DNA of 64,000 nt from Vreelandella olivaria (GCA_004295565.1 AP019416.1:2976001-3040000); one strand, 5' to 3'. Shown: positions 7,440 to 18,271, counted from the stretch's first letter. The notes: generated by a model not told the origin, from the letters alone. Program-made: numbers and translations.

Positions 7440-8922
7440 TTAAATCATCCACAAATCCATAAACTTATGCACTGGCAACGCTTCAAGGGCTGTCTGCTGG
7501 CGACAGAGTTGAGTAATGGTTTGGCAACGGGTTGATGGAAAGCGGGACGCCAAATGGCGCTCAAACTTTTCAACCAGTAGCGGCATCCCCGCCTCTCTTC
7601 GACGCCGATGGCCTATCGGGTACTCCACTGCGACTTGATCCGTCGCACTCCCATCGTTGAAAAACACCTGCACCGCATTGGCGATAGAGCGCTTCTCCGG
7701 GTCGTGATAAGCCGCTGAATAATCGGCGTTTTCTTCTACCACCATCTTGGCTCGTAGCTCATCGATCAAAGGGTGCGCCGCATGAAAGCTATCTTCATAG
7801 TGCTCGGCGGTCAGCGCCCCAAAGATAAGCGGCACTGCGGTCATATATTGCAAGCAGTGGTCGCGATCCGCCGGATTGGCGAGCGCGCCGGTTTTGGAAA
7901 TAATCCGAATCGCCGAATCGTGGGTGGTGAGTACGATCTTATCGATCTCGGTTAAGCGGTCTTTCACCTGAGGGTGCAGCGTCACAGCGGCTTCGCAAGC
8001 AGTCTGGGCGTGGAACTCGGCGGGAAGGAGATTTTAAACAGAATATTCTCCATCACGTAGCTGCCGAATTCGCGCTGGAAGCGAAGGCGGCGGTCAGCTT
8101 CCGGCTTCAGGCTCAAATCTTTGTTGGCATGGCTGAACAGCACATCGTAGAACCCCCATTGGGGCGCCGATAGTGCACTGGGAATACCCATTTCACCGCG
8201 CAGGGCAATATCTGCCAAGCGCACACCCCGTGAAGTGGCATCCCCAGCGGCCCAGCTTTTACGCGAACCCGCATTGGGCGCATGGCGATAGGTGCGCAGG
8301 CTTTGGCCATCCACCCAGGCGTGAGAGAGCGCCGAGAGCAGTTGCTCCCGATTGGCGCCCATCAGCTTAGCGGCCACCGCGGTTGAGGCGACTTTAACCA
8401 GCACCACGTGATCAAGACCAACACGGTTGAAGCTATTCTCCAGCGCCAGCACGCCCTGAATCTCATGGGCCATGATCATGGCGTTGAGCACATCGCGCAT
8501 CACCAGGGGCGCTTCGCCTTGGGCGACCCGCTGCTGGGAAAGATGGTCAGCAACAGCGAGTATCCCACCAAGGTTATCGGAGGGTGGCCCCACTCGGCGG
8601 CGAGCCAGGTGTCGTTATAATCCAACCAGCGGATAATACAGCCGATATCCCACGCCGCCTTGACCGGATCCAGACGCAGCGAGGTACCCGGCACCCGTGC
8701 ACCAAACGGTACGACCGTGCCCTCCACTATCGGCCCAAGATGCTTGGTACACTCTGGAAAACGCAGCGCCAGCAGCCCACATCCCAGCGTATCCATCAGG
8801 CAGTAGCGGGCGGTTTTCAGTGCCTCTTGAGACTCGACCTGATAATTGAGTACATAGTCGGCAATGGCCTGCAGCTCGGGATCGTAATCGGGCCGCACAT
8901 TGGCTTCAGATGTGGCGGACAT
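7440..8922 (-). CDS. prpD: 2-methylcitrate dehydratase PrpD-family, two frameshifts
   Basis: Member of the MmgE/PrpD family. PrpD itself dehydrates 2-methylcitrate. In operons that also carry acnD and prpF, AcnD does the dehydration, so PrpD may be auxiliary here. The N-terminus ([20 protein letters not shown]) and the strongly conserved active-site stretch [20 protein letters not shown] are present. After shifts near 8585 and 8020 the frame continues through [13 protein letters not shown] and [12 protein letters not shown]. Joined length ~494 residues matches the family (~483). Last gene of the operon; 38 bases from prpF. Confidence 0.92.
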
Positions 8923-8960
8923 AGCACTCTCCTCTTGTATACCGATCTATTCAGTATGGC

Positions 8961-10128
8961 CTAAAAACTGTCGCCGGGTATGCGAACCACACCCTCCATC
9001 AATACCCGGGCACTACGGCTCATCACCGCCTGCTCGATATGCCAACGCCCCTCTACCAAGCTTGCTTCAGCGCCCACACGTAGACTGCCAGAAGGATGGC
9101 CAAAGGTGACCTCGTTGCGTTTACCGCCACCGGCGGCCAAGTTTACCAGTGTGCCTTCAATGGCCGCCGCCGCCGCAATGGCTACAGCGGCGGTGCCCAT
9201 CATGGCGTGGTGCAATTTGCCCATGGAGAGCGCCCGCACCAGCAGGTCGATATCCGCCGCCAGTACGTTTTTACCGCTCGATGATACGTAATCCGCTGGC
9301 GGCGCTACGAAAGCTACTTTGGGCGTATGCTGTCGGTTGCCAGCTTCGTTCACATCATTGATTAGCCCCATGCGTACAGCACCATGGGCACGAATGGTTT
9401 CAAACATCTCAAGTGCCCTGCTGTCACCATTGATGGCATCCTGCAACTCGGCGCCGGTATAACCAATGTCGGCGGCGTTAATAAACACGGTGGGAATACC
9501 GGCATTAATCAGGGTCGCTTTCAATATCCCCACGCCTGGCACGTCAAGCTGATCAATGAGATTACCGGTGGGAAAAATGGCACCCTCACCATCGGCCGGA
9601 TCCATAAAGGCCACCGGAATTTCCGCGGCGGGAAAGGTCACGCCATCAAGCTCAAAGTCGCCGGTTTCCTGCACTTCGCCATTGACGATAGGCACTCTTG
9701 AGACAATGGTTTTGTGAATATTCGCCTGCCAAATGCGTACCTCGACCACCCCGTTTTCAGGAACACGTGCAGGGTCAACAAGACCATTGCTAATCGCGAA
9801 AGGGCCGACCGCCGCGGAGAGATTGCCACAGTTGCCGCTCCAATCCACGAAGGGCTTGTCGATGGAGACCTGGCCAAAGAGGTAATCCACATCGTGTTCC
9901 GGTGATGCGCTTTTCGACAGAATCACCGTTTTGCTGGTGCTGGAAGTCGCTGCCCCATGCCATCTATCTGCTTTTCGTAAGGGTCGGGGCTGCCTATCAC
10001 CCGCAGCAGCAGCTGATCCCGCGCAACGCCTGGCTGCTGGGCAGCTTCGGGTAGGTCGCTAAGGTTAAAAACACACCCTTACTGGTACCGCCACGCATAT
10101 AGGTGGCAGGAATTTTAATCTGAGGCAT
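8961..10128 (-). CDS. prpF: 2-methylaconitate cis-trans isomerase PrpF, two frameshifts
   Basis: Isomerises the trans-methylaconitate made by AcnD to the cis form used by an aconitase, in the 2-methylcitrate cycle. Belongs to the diaminopimelate-epimerase-like fold. The N-terminus MPQIKIPATYMRGGTSKGVF starts at 10128 and is separated from the main frame by shifts near 10065 and 9950. The active-site segment WSGNCGNLS carries the conserved Cys, and HHAMMGTAAVA and the C-terminal HIEQAVMSRSARVLMEG are typical. Joined length ~389 residues fits. Sits 14 bases after acnD. Confidence 0.92.
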
Positions 10129-10142
10129 GAACTCATCTCCGT

Positions 10143-12747
10143 TTACGCAGCGGTGGACTCAAGAAAGTCCTGGGCAAAGCGCTGCAGCACACCACCCGCG
10201 GTGTAAATCGACACTTCCTCGGCGGTATCCAAACGGCATTTTACCGCTACGCGCTCACTGTCACCGCTTTGACGATGGATCACCAGGGTGAGCATCGCCC
10301 CTGGCGAAACCGCGCCTTCCACATCGAAGGTTTCGGTGCCATCCAAGCCCAGGGTTATGCGTGTGGTGCCGGGTTCAAACTCCAGCGGCATCACCCCCAT
10401 ACCGATCAGGTTGGTGCGGTGAATACGCTCGAAACCTTCCGCGGCAATTGCCTCTACGCCTGCCAGCGCGACACCTTTGGCCGCCCAGTCCCGGGAAGAG
10501 CCCTGGCCGTAATCGGCACCGGCAATAATGATCAACGGCTGCTTGCGGGCCATGTAGGTTTCAATCGCCTCCCACATGCGGGTCACTTCGCCCTCTGGCT
10601 CTACCCGCGCCAGCGAGCCTTGTTTCACCTTGCCGTCAGCGTCGCGCACCATCTCGTTGAACAGTTTGGGATTGGCAAAGGTCGCCCGCTGGGCGGTGAG
10701 GTGGTCGCCACGGTGGGTGGCGTAGGAGTTGAAGTCCTCCTCCGGCACGCCCATTTTGGCCAGGTACTCCCCCGCCGCGCTGTTCAACTGAATCGCATTG
10801 GAGGGCGAGAGGTGATCGGTGGTGATATTGTCCGGCAGTATCGCCAGCGGTCGCATACCTTTGAGAGTACGCTCCTTGGCCATATTGCCCTCCCAGTAAG
10901 GCGGGCGGCGGATATAGGTACTCTGAGGCCGCCACTCATAGAGCGGGCTGACCTGGGCGCGTGCGCTCTTGTCCAGGTCAAACATGGGAATATAGGTCTG
11001 GCGGAACTGCTCCGGCTTCACCGACGCTTTGACAATGGCGTCGATCTCCTCATCGGCAGGCCAGATATCCTTCAAGGTAACGGGGTTACCCGCTTGATCG
11101 ATACCCAGGATATCTTTCTCAATATCAAAGCGAATGGTGCCTGCAATGGCGTAGGCAACTACCAGCGGCGGTGACGCCAGAAAAGCCTGCTGTGCATGGG
11201 GGTGAATGCGCCCATCGAAGTTGCGGTTGCCAGAAAGCACGGCGGTCGCATAGAGATCACGCTCAATGATCTCCTGCTGGATTTTTGGATCCAGCGCCCC
11301 GGACATCCCGTTGCAGGTGGTGCAGGCGTAGGCCACCACCCCAAAACCGAGGTTTTCCAGCTCGTTCATCAAGCCGGCTTCTTCCAGGTACATCTTGACG
11401 GTTTTTGAGCCCGGCGCCAGCGATGACTTCACCCAGGGCTTGCGCAGCAGGCCCAGCCGGTTGGCGTTACGGGCGATCAGCCCTGCCGCCACCATATTGC
11501 GCGGGTTAGAGGTATTGGTGCAGCTGGTAATGGCAGCGATGATCACCGCGCCATCGGGCATTTTGCCGGCTTTTTCCTCCGCCTGCGCTGCTTCAAGCCC
11601 CACGGCAATGCCGCGCTGGGCAAGCTCTGAAGTAGGCAAATGGGCGTGGGGTTGGAGGGCCCCGCCAAGGTGCGAGTCACCGATGAGAGGTCAAAGGTCA
11701 GCACCCGCTCGTACTCAACCTCGGTGAGACTATCCGCCCAGAGGCCCGTCTGCTTGGCATAGGTCTCTACCAGTGCTACCTGATCGTCCTCGCGGCCGGT
11801 AAGCTTGAGGTAATCAATGGTTTGGCCGTCGATGTAGAACATCGCCGCCGTGGCACCGTACTCAGGGGTCATATTGGAGATCGTGGCGCGGTCGCCAACG
11901 GTCAACGCATTGGCGCCTTCGCCGTAAAATTCCAGATAAGCACCGACTACCCGCTCTTTACGCAGGAATTCGGTAATCGCCAGCACCATATCAGTGCCGG
12001 TAATACCGGGCTGCAGCTTGCCGGTCAGCTCCACGCCGACGATATCCGGCAGGCGCATCATGGAAGCGCGGCCTAACATCACACTTTCGGCCTCCAGCCC
12101 CCACGCCCACCGAGATAACGCCCAAGGCATCCACCATGGGCGTATGGCTATCAGTACCCACACAGGTATCCGGGTAGGCAATGCCATCGCGGTTCTGTAC
12201 CACCGGCGACATCTTTTCCAGATTGATCTGGTGCATGATGCCGTTACCGGGGGGAATGACGTCGACGTTCTCAAAGGCCGTCTTGGTCCAGTTAATAAAG
12301 TGGAAGCGGTCATCGTTGCGGCGATCTTCAATGGCGCGGTTTTTTTCAAAGGCGCCCTCTTCTGAGCCTGCGTGCTCTACCGCCAGCGAGTGATCGACAA
12401 TCAGTTGGGTCGGCACTACGGGGTTGACCTTGGCGGGATCGCCGCCCTTCTCGGCAATGGCGTCACGCAGCCCGGCAAGATCGACCAGCGCGGTTTGGCC
12501 CAGGATGTCATGGCACACCACTCGCGCCGGGTACCAGGGGGAAATCCAGATCGCTTCTGCGCTCAATCAGCTGTTTCAAGGCATCGGTGAGCAGCTCAGG
12601 ATCACAGCGGCGCACCAGCTGTTCCGCCAGTACGCGAGGTGTAAGGCAGCTGTGCGTAGGCACCGGGCTGGATATCTTCCACCGCCTCACGAGCATCAAA
12701 AACTCAAGCTCAGTGCCAGGCAGCGGTTTACGGTATTGGGTATTCAT
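10143..12747 (-). CDS. acnD: Fe/S-dependent 2-methylisocitrate dehydratase AcnD, about five frameshifts
   Basis: Aconitase-family enzyme that dehydrates 2-methylcitrate to trans-methylaconitate. Cluster-binding cysteines are seen in SCTNTSNP and in CTTCNGMSG. Other aconitase landmarks: YPDTCVGTDSHTPMVDALGV, TDHLSPSNAIQ, and the swivel-domain GADYGQGSSRDWAAKGVALAG fragment. The start ATG 12747 gives MNTQYRKPLPGTELEF. Shifts near 12700, 12650, 12540, 12100 and 11640 break the frame; the joined product is ~868 residues, as in AcnD. Paired with prpF, which this enzyme needs; that pairing separates it from AcnA. Confidence 0.92.
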
Positions 12748-12773
12748 AGCAGACAGACTCACAGAAGGGGCTG

Positions 12774-12802
12774 AAAAAAGCCCGGTGATCAAGCCACCGG
12801 GC
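12774..12802 (-). terminator. Intrinsic terminator inside the prp operon, between prpC and acnD
   Basis: Read on the minus strand, GCCCGGTG (12802-12795) and CACCGGGC (12787-12780) form a perfect 8-pair stem with a 7-base loop, followed at once by six T (12779-12774). This is a textbook intrinsic terminator. It lies 11 bases after the prpC stop and 27 before the acnD start. It likely lets only part of the transcripts run on, giving more PrpB and PrpC than AcnD, PrpF and PrpD (inference). Confidence 0.8.
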
Positions 12803-12812
12803 AGTACGCGGG

Positions 12813-13941
12813 TCAGTCTCGCGCTTCTATCGGCACCCACTCGCTCTTCTCGGGGCCAGTGTAATCGGCGCTGGGGCGAATAATGCGGTTGTTGGCGCGC
12901 TGCTCAAATACGTGCGCCGCCCAGCCAGTCAGCCGCGAGCAGACAAAAATCGGCGTAAAGAGCTTGGTGGGTATATCCATAAAGTGATACGCGCTGGCAT
13001 GGAAGAAGTCGGCGTTACAGAACAGCTTCTTCTCACGCCACATGACTTCCCTCAACCCGCTCGGAAACCGGGTAGAGCACTTTGTCGCCTACGTCATCAG
13101 AGAGCTTCTTGGACCAGTGCTTGATAATCGCGTTGCGCGGGTCGGACTCGCGATAGATCGCATGGCCGAAGCCCATGATCTTATCCTTGCGTTCCAGCAT
13201 TCCCATGATCTTGCTTTCTGCTTCTTCCGGCGACTGCCAGTTTTCGATCATCGCCATGGCCGCTTCGTTAGCACCACCGTGCAGCGGGCCGCGCAGTGAA
13301 CCAATCGCGCCGGTGACGCAAGAGTGCATATCGGAAAGCGTTGAGGCGCAGACCCTGGCGGTAAAGGTAGAGGCGTTAAACTCATGCTCGGCGTAAAGAA
13401 TCAGCGATACGTTCATTACCCGCGCATGCAGCTCGGAAGCAGGCTCGCCGCGCAGCATATTCAAGAAGTGGCCGCCTACCGAGTCGTCATCGGTTTCGGT
13501 ATCGATGCGTACGCCGTCGTGGGAGAAGCGGTACCAGTAGCAGATGATCGAAGGCAGTACCGCCAGCAGGCGGTCGGCAACGTCCTGCTGCTGGTCGAAA
13601 CTCTCCTCGGTTTCCAGATTGCCCAGCATCGAGGTGCCAGTGCGCATCACATCCATGGGGTGGGCATCCTTGGGAATCTGCTCAAGCACCGTCTTCAGCG
13701 CATCGGGCAGCCCACGCAGGCTTTTCAGCTTGGCGATGTAGTGATCCAGCTCGGCTTGATTAGGCAGCTTGCCTTTTAACAGCAGGTAAGCCACTTCTTC
13801 AAACTTGGCTTTTTCAGCCAGTTCTTTGATATCGAAGCCACGGTAGGTCAAGCCTGAGCCGGTTTTACCTACCGTACATAGCGCGGTGGAACCAGCGCTC
13901 TGGCCACGCAGTCCTGCACCTGTCACGGGTTTATCAGCCAT
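12813..13941 (-). CDS. prpC: 2-methylcitrate synthase, one frameshift
   Basis: Condenses propionyl-CoA with oxaloacetate to 2-methylcitrate. Citrate synthase fold of the small type (~376 residues). Signatures: LTYRGFDIKELA near the N-terminus, LHGGANEAAM, and the family pattern GFGHAIYRESDPR holding an active-site His. After a shift near 13052 the frame runs through KKLFCNADFFHASAYHFM, with the catalytic Asp in NAD, to the stop at 12813. The prp context decides for methylcitrate rather than citrate synthase. Confidence 0.94.
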
Positions 13942-14010
13942 GGTGTGTCTCCTATTTACTGCTTTTATTTTTAAATTGTGTTGTTAATTACACTTTCGGC
14001 AAAGCTATCT

Positions 14011-14165
14011 TGGTGAGAGGGCAGGTTTCCGCGAGGGCGCTGTGAACCCATCCCTGGGCGCTACTTTCGCCATCTGACCGCCATGGATGGCGGAAATGCC
14101 GGAATCGTCGGGAACATTTTCCGGCCCTGGTCGAAAGACCCTCGCTCCAACCTGCCCTCTCACCA
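14011..14165. repeat. 155-base structured element bounded by a perfect 17-base inverted repeat
   Basis: TGGTGAGAGGGCAGGTT (14011-14027) is repeated inverted as AACCTGCCCTCTCACCA (14149-14165). Inside, GCGAGGG near 14031 pairs with CCCTCGC near 14139. Two inner hairpins follow: CCGCCAT/ATGGCGG around 14079-14094, and GCCGGAA/TTCCGGC around 14098-14125. The whole would fold as a long outer stem carrying a branched interior. It fills most of the 272-base gap between prpB and prpC. It looks like a dispersed intergenic palindromic element rather than a gene; an open frame across it has no recognisable protein features. Confidence 0.75.
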
Positions 14166-14213
14166 GTTTGCAGATGAAATTGTTTCCTAATGCGCCCCAC
14201 CTTAACTGTCGGC

Positions 14214-15104
14214 TTACTGGTCATCACCTTTCTCGGCAAACAAAGCATCCAGCTTCTGCTCAAAATCGTGGTAGTTCAGAAAATCGTAGAGCTCGTCGCG
14301 GGTTTGCATCAGCGGCACGACCTCTTTTTGGTGACCGTTGTCGAGGATGCTTTGATAGACCTGCAACGCCGCGGCGTTCATGGCGCGGAACGCGGAGAGC
14401 GGGTAGAGCACCATGCGGCAGCCAACGTCACCAAGCTCCTGCTGGGTGAATAGGGGCGTTGCGCCAAATTCGGTGATATTGGCTAGAATCGGCGCATTGA
14501 CCCGTTGGCAAAAAAGCCTTGTAGTCATCCAGGGTATGCACCGCTTCGGCGAAGATGGCATCCGCCCCCGCTTCCACACAGGCATTGGCCCGCTCAATGG
14601 CGGCGTCAAGGCCCTCTTTTGGAACGCATCGGTGCGGGCAATGAGATAGAAGTCGGGGTCGATCTTGGCATCGGCGGCAGCTTTGATACGGTCGACCATC
14701 TCCTGCTGGGAAACAATCGCTTTATTCGGGCGGTGACCACAACGCTTTTGCGCCACCTGGTCTTCCATATGTACCGCGGCGACACCAGCACGCTGCATCT
14801 CTTTAACAGTGCGGGCGATATTGAAGGCGCCACCCCAGCCGGTATCGATATCCACCAGCAAAGGTAACTCGGTAGCGCCGCAGATACGGTGAGCATCCTC
14901 TACCACGTCATTCATGGTCGTCATGCCCAGATCCGGCAAGCCGAAGGAGGCGTTGGCCACACCGCCGCCGGAGAGATAAATCGCTTGATGGCCCACTTTG
15001 TCGGCCATCAGCGCGGTGTAAGCATTGATGGTGCCTAAGATCGGCAGCGGGCGGTTAGCGTCGAGGGCGGCCCGAAAGCGGGCGCCTGGCGTCATCTGGG
15101 ACAT
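14214..15104 (-). CDS. prpB: 2-methylisocitrate lyase, two compensating frameshifts
   Basis: Splits 2-methylisocitrate into pyruvate and succinate, the last step of the methylcitrate cycle. Isocitrate-lyase/PEP-mutase fold, ~296 residues. The metal-binding strand LLVDIDTGWGG, the catalytic loop KRCGHRPNKAIV and the start GARFRAALDANRPL fit the family. Between about 14507 and 14620 the reading frame is displaced by two opposite shifts: the shifted frame there gives LDAAIERANACVEAGADAIF, the expected conserved helix, so the net length is unchanged. First structural gene of the operon, 57 bases after gntR. Confidence 0.94.
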   Translation of the reverse strand: MSQMTPGARFRAALDANRPLPILGTINAYTALMADKVGHQAIYLSGGGVANASFGLPDLGMTTMNDVVEDAHRICGATELPLLVDIDTGWGGAFNIARTVKEMQRAGVAAVHMEDQVAQKRCGHRPNKAIVSQQEMVDRIKAAADAKIDPDFYLIARTDAFQKRALTPPLSGPMPVWKRGRMPSSPKRCIPWMTTRLFCQRVNAPILANITEFGATPLFTQQELGDVGCRMVLYPLSAFRAMNAAALQVYQSILDNGHQKEVVPLMQTRDELYDFLNYHDFEQKLDALFAEKGDDQ

Positions 15105-15161
15105 GGGGCGTTTCTCCTATTGCTAATTTTTAGTTATGTCGTAGCTTTATTTAGTGATGTT

Positions 15162-15905
15162 TTAGCCTTGCGGTTTAGCTGCTGACTGCTCCAGGGCTGC
15201 GGCATAGCGATCCGCCACATTGGCGCGGGAGGCGCTAACATGGCGGCGCATCAGCAGCTCGGCCAACTCTGCATCGCCCGCTTCAATGGCATCCACAATG
15301 CGATGGTGCTCCACAAAGGCGCGCTGGGGCCGGGTGCCACTGGCGCTAAACTGGGTGCGATAAAGGCGCACAAGGTAGTAGAGATCATCGCAGAGCAGGT
15401 TCATTAGCATCTTGTTATGGCTGCCCTGAACGATACAGTAGTGAAAATCGAGATCACCCTCGCGCTGGTAGTAGGCTTCGCCACGCTTGAGATCGGCCTG
15501 GCCCTCGTGCAGCGCCAGCACATCCCGCAAGCCCTGAACCTCTTCCGGTGTCATATGCTCAGCCGCCAGCCGCGCCGCCATGCTTTCAAGGGCTTCGCGC
15601 AGATCAAACAGCTCTAGAAGTTCTTTCATCGAGAGCTTAACTACCCGGGCGCCCACATGGGGAACGCGCTCGATGAGTCGATGCGCCTCCAGGCGCCGCA
15701 TCGCCTCCCGCAGCGGCCCGCGGGAAATGCCGTAGGTTTTTGATAACCCGGGCTCGGTGATCTTACTGCCAGGAGCAAGCTCGCCCCGTACAATGGCATC
15801 CTGCAACTGATGAAACACCCGCTCGGCGAGGGTACGCACTTCGGGCGTCGTGGTTTCGGACGAACTTGCAGTGGTGCTTAGTGAAGGAGTAGCGAGAGAA
15901 GCCAT
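15162..15905 (-). CDS. GntR/FCD-family regulator of the prp operon
   Basis: Transcription factor with an N-terminal winged helix (GELAPGSKITEPGLSKTYGI then SRGPLREAMRRLEAHRLIER) and a C-terminal FCD ligand domain whose metal-binding residues appear in DLDFHYCIVQGSHN, HHRIVDAIEAGD and RRHV. FCD regulators of prp operons usually repress and are released by a methylcitrate-pathway intermediate. It is the promoter-proximal gene of the operon. ATG 15905 is chosen because an upstream in-frame extension reads through the palindrome at 15911-15922. Autoregulation is likely. Confidence 0.88.
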   Translation of the reverse strand: MASLATPSLSTTASSSETTTPEVRTLAERVFHQLQDAIVRGELAPGSKITEPGLSKTYGISRGPLREAMRRLEAHRLIERVPHVGARVVKLSMKELLELFDLREALESMAARLAAEHMTPEEVQGLRDVLALHEGQADLKRGEAYYQREGDLDFHYCIVQGSHNKMLMNLLCDDLYYLVRLYRTQFSASGTRPQRAFVEHHRIVDAIEAGDAELAELLMRRHVSASRANVADRYAAALEQSAAKPQG

Positions 15906-15910
15906 AATTG

Positions 15911-15922
15911 ATTGTCGACAAT
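15911..15922. promoter_or_regulatory. Palindromic operator ATTGTCGACAAT at the gntR start
   Basis: A perfect 12-base palindrome six bases upstream of the regulator's start codon, with the TTGTCGACAA-type core seen in many FCD-GntR operators. It would block the promoter or early transcript of the whole prp operon. Confidence 0.7.
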
Positions 15923-16027
15923 TGAAAAGTAAACAAACTCTAGCGCGTGTCAATTAAACCGTCAACCAGCCATGTTTACCGATTTTATACGCCTTTCGTT
16001 GTATTAGCGGGCGCAACAAAATCCATC

Positions 16028-16037
16028 TTGTCAACAA
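16028..16037. promoter_or_regulatory. Second operator-like site TTGTCAACAA
   Basis: Differs by one base from the core at 15912-15921 and lies 116 bases further upstream, in the gap between gntR and pabB. It could be a second site for the same regulator, allowing looping, or chance. The gap 15906-16165 holds no gene. Confidence 0.4.
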
Positions 16038-16165
16038 TCAAACCCTTTTTTTACTCAACGCTGCGTATAATCCTCTGCGTGAGAAAGGCGTCGAAGCGCT
16101 GCGCTGGTGTCATTGTCTACGCCCCTCTAAAATGACCCGCCCTTTACTGGCTAGGCGTTTGCTTA

Positions 16166-17519
16166 ATGATCAAGGCGTTGACGATATCAGCCCTGCCCTA
16201 TTCACCCGACCCACTGGGTTTATTCGCTCGCCTGCGTGTCAGGCCCGGTGCAATACTGCTCGACAGTGGCCGCCCGGTCGCTACCGGCCGCTTTGATATA
16301 ATCAGCAGTGACCCGCTCGCTACGCTTGAGGTTGCTCATAATGGTGGGGCGAGTATCGCGTCGGATCGGCTTAGCCCTCCGGCGCACTTGGCCAACGATG
16401 CCTTTGCCCTTCAGCAGTGGCTGCTGGATCAACTGGATATTCCGGATGAAACCAGCGAACTCCCGTTTCTGGGCGGGCTAATAGGCTACTGGGGATACGA
16501 TTTAGGCCGTAAAACCTTATCCATCCCGAGCCGTCAAGCAAGCCCGGTCACACTGCCACAAGCCCGTTTAGGGCTTTACGACTGGTGTATTACCCTGGAT
16601 CACATGGCCCAGCAGGCGTGGTTAATCGCCACACCGCAACGCCGTGAGCAGGTAGAGGGTTGGCTTACCCAGTCCCCAGCGCCCACTCACGCATTCACAT
16701 TAACGGATACCTTTAAGGCAGAACTTAGCCACGCCCAATACGAGGCACGCTTTGACGCCGTTCAGCGCTATATTCGGGCGGGTGACTGCTATCAAATTAA
16801 CCTGGCGCAGCGCTTTTATGCCGACTACCGGGGGATGAGTGGCAGGCATACCTGCAACTGCGTAAAGCCACCCCTACGCCCTATTCAGGCTTTATGGCCT
16901 GGGGCGACAAAGCGGTCATGTCACTTTCACCAGAACGGTTTATTCAGTGTCGCAACGGCGAGGTCGAGACACGGCCGATTAAAGGCACCCGCCCGCGTGG
17001 TGCAACATTTGAAGAGGATCAGGCGCTGGCGGAGCAGCTTTTGAGCAGCACTAAAGATCGCGCTGAAAATGTCATGATCGTCGACCTGCTGCGCAATGAT
17101 TTAGGTCGCGTCTGCCAACCCGGTACCATCCGCGTACCGCAGCTGTGTCACCTTGAGAGTTACCCTAACGTACACCATCTGGTCAGTGTCGTGCAGGGAA
17201 CCCTGGCCAGTGCCTATACCCCGCTGGCACTGCTTAAAGCAGCCTTCCCCGGCGGCTCGATTACCGGCGCACCTAAAATTCGTGCGATGCAGATCATCGA
17301 TGAACTGGAACCCTGCCAACGCAGCGTGTATTGCGGCAGCCTTGGCTATGTGGATGTACGCGGCAGCATGGATACCTCTATCGCTATTCGCACGATGGTG
17401 GCCGAGGCGGGAAGAGTGCATGTATGGGGCGGTGGGGGTTGGTGGCAGACTCCCAAGCGGAGGAAGAGTACACCGAGACACTGGATAAAATTCGTCACCT
17501 AATTGGCGCTTTGGAATAA
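16166..17519 (+). CDS. pabB: Aminodeoxychorismate synthase component I, two frameshifts
   Basis: Makes 4-amino-4-deoxychorismate from chorismate for folate synthesis, using ammonia from PabA. Chorismate-binding signatures: GDCYQINLAQRFYA, RPIKGTRPRG, DLLRNDLGRVC, and SITGAPKIRAMQIIDELEP. The N-terminal domain (LGGLIGYWGYDLGR) is also typical of PabB rather than TrpE. Shifts near 16835 and 17440 break the gene; joined length ~451 residues. No amidotransferase domain is fused. Trp/anthranilate enzymes are related, and trpE is missing from the window, but PabB fits better because the inhibitor-binding motif of TrpE is not seen. Confidence 0.85.
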
Positions 17520-17650
17520 GCAGCACGAGCTCTATATCAAAAAGGAATATAAAAGCCAAACTAAACGGTATTGGGGCTCGCTGCCTCCTGTTTGGTAGCC
17601 TAGTCAGTATTATTTAACTCTCGATATTTAATTCTCGATTAGGAGGCAGC

Positions 17651-18271
17651 ATGTCCTCAGCGCTTGAAGCGGTTAACAGAGATTTCGCCAATAATCCTCA
17701 AGGGTTAGTTGAATGGGCGCTGGCCCAGGGTGCACGACCTATTTGCACCACCAACTTTCGCCCCTTTGAGGCGGTGATCCTGCATATGGTGACCCAGGTG
17801 CGCCCGGATATTCCGATTGTGTGGATGGACAGTGGCTACAACACCGAGGCGACCTATCAGTTTGCTGATGAAGTCATCAAACAGCTCAATCTTAATCTGG
17901 TGAGCTTTATACCCCAGCGAACCCGTGCCCACCGTGAGGCGCTGGAGGGCCCTATGCCTGGCATCGACGACCCGCGCCACGCGGCCTTTACTCAGGAAGT
18001 AAAAATCGAACCCTTCGAGCGGGCGCTGCGTGAAATGCAGCCCGACGTATGGTTTACCGCGCTGCGCGCTGAAGACACACCCGAGCGCGCCAAAATGCAG
18101 CCGGTTAGCCGCAACAGCGATGGCCTATTGAAAGTTGCCCCGCTCTTACAGTGGAGCGCCAAAGATATGTACCAATACCTTCAGGCGCATAACTTGCCCA
18201 ACAACTTTGACTACTTCGACCCCACCAAGGTGGAAGAGAAGCGCGAATGCGGGCTGCATTTACAGCACTAA
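17651..18271 (+). CDS. cysH: Phosphoadenylyl-sulfate (PAPS) reductase
   Basis: Reduces PAPS to sulfite with thioredoxin, in assimilatory sulfate reduction. Intact, 206 residues. The PP-loop-like start reads ICTTNFRPFEAVILHM, a variant of the usual form. The catalytic C-terminus EEKRECGLH has the essential Cys. The paired cysteines of APS-type enzymes are absent, so PAPS is the likely substrate. A good AGGAGG site precedes the start. Convergent with cysB, the regulator of this pathway. Confidence 0.92.
   Translation: MSSALEAVNRDFANNPQGLVEWALAQGARPICTTNFRPFEAVILHMVTQVRPDIPIVWMDSGYNTEATYQFADEVIKQLNLNLVSFIPQRTRAHREALEGPMPGIDDPRHAAFTQEVKIEPFERALREMQPDVWFTALRAEDTPERAKMQPVSRNSDGLLKVAPLLQWSAKDMYQYLQAHNLPNNFDYFDPTKVEEKRECGLHLQH

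Noticed and set aside
10269-11174. A 301-codon plus-strand open frame
   Set aside because: It is antisense to acnD, which has clear aconitase motifs; high GC makes long shadow frames common.
13988-14263. A 91-codon minus-strand frame between prpC and prpB
   Set aside because: It runs through the inverted-repeat element and overlaps prpB; composition is not protein-like.
14507-14620. A divergent catalytic-loop variant of PrpB
   Set aside because: The odd residues come from two opposite frameshifts; the shifted frame gives the normal family sequence.
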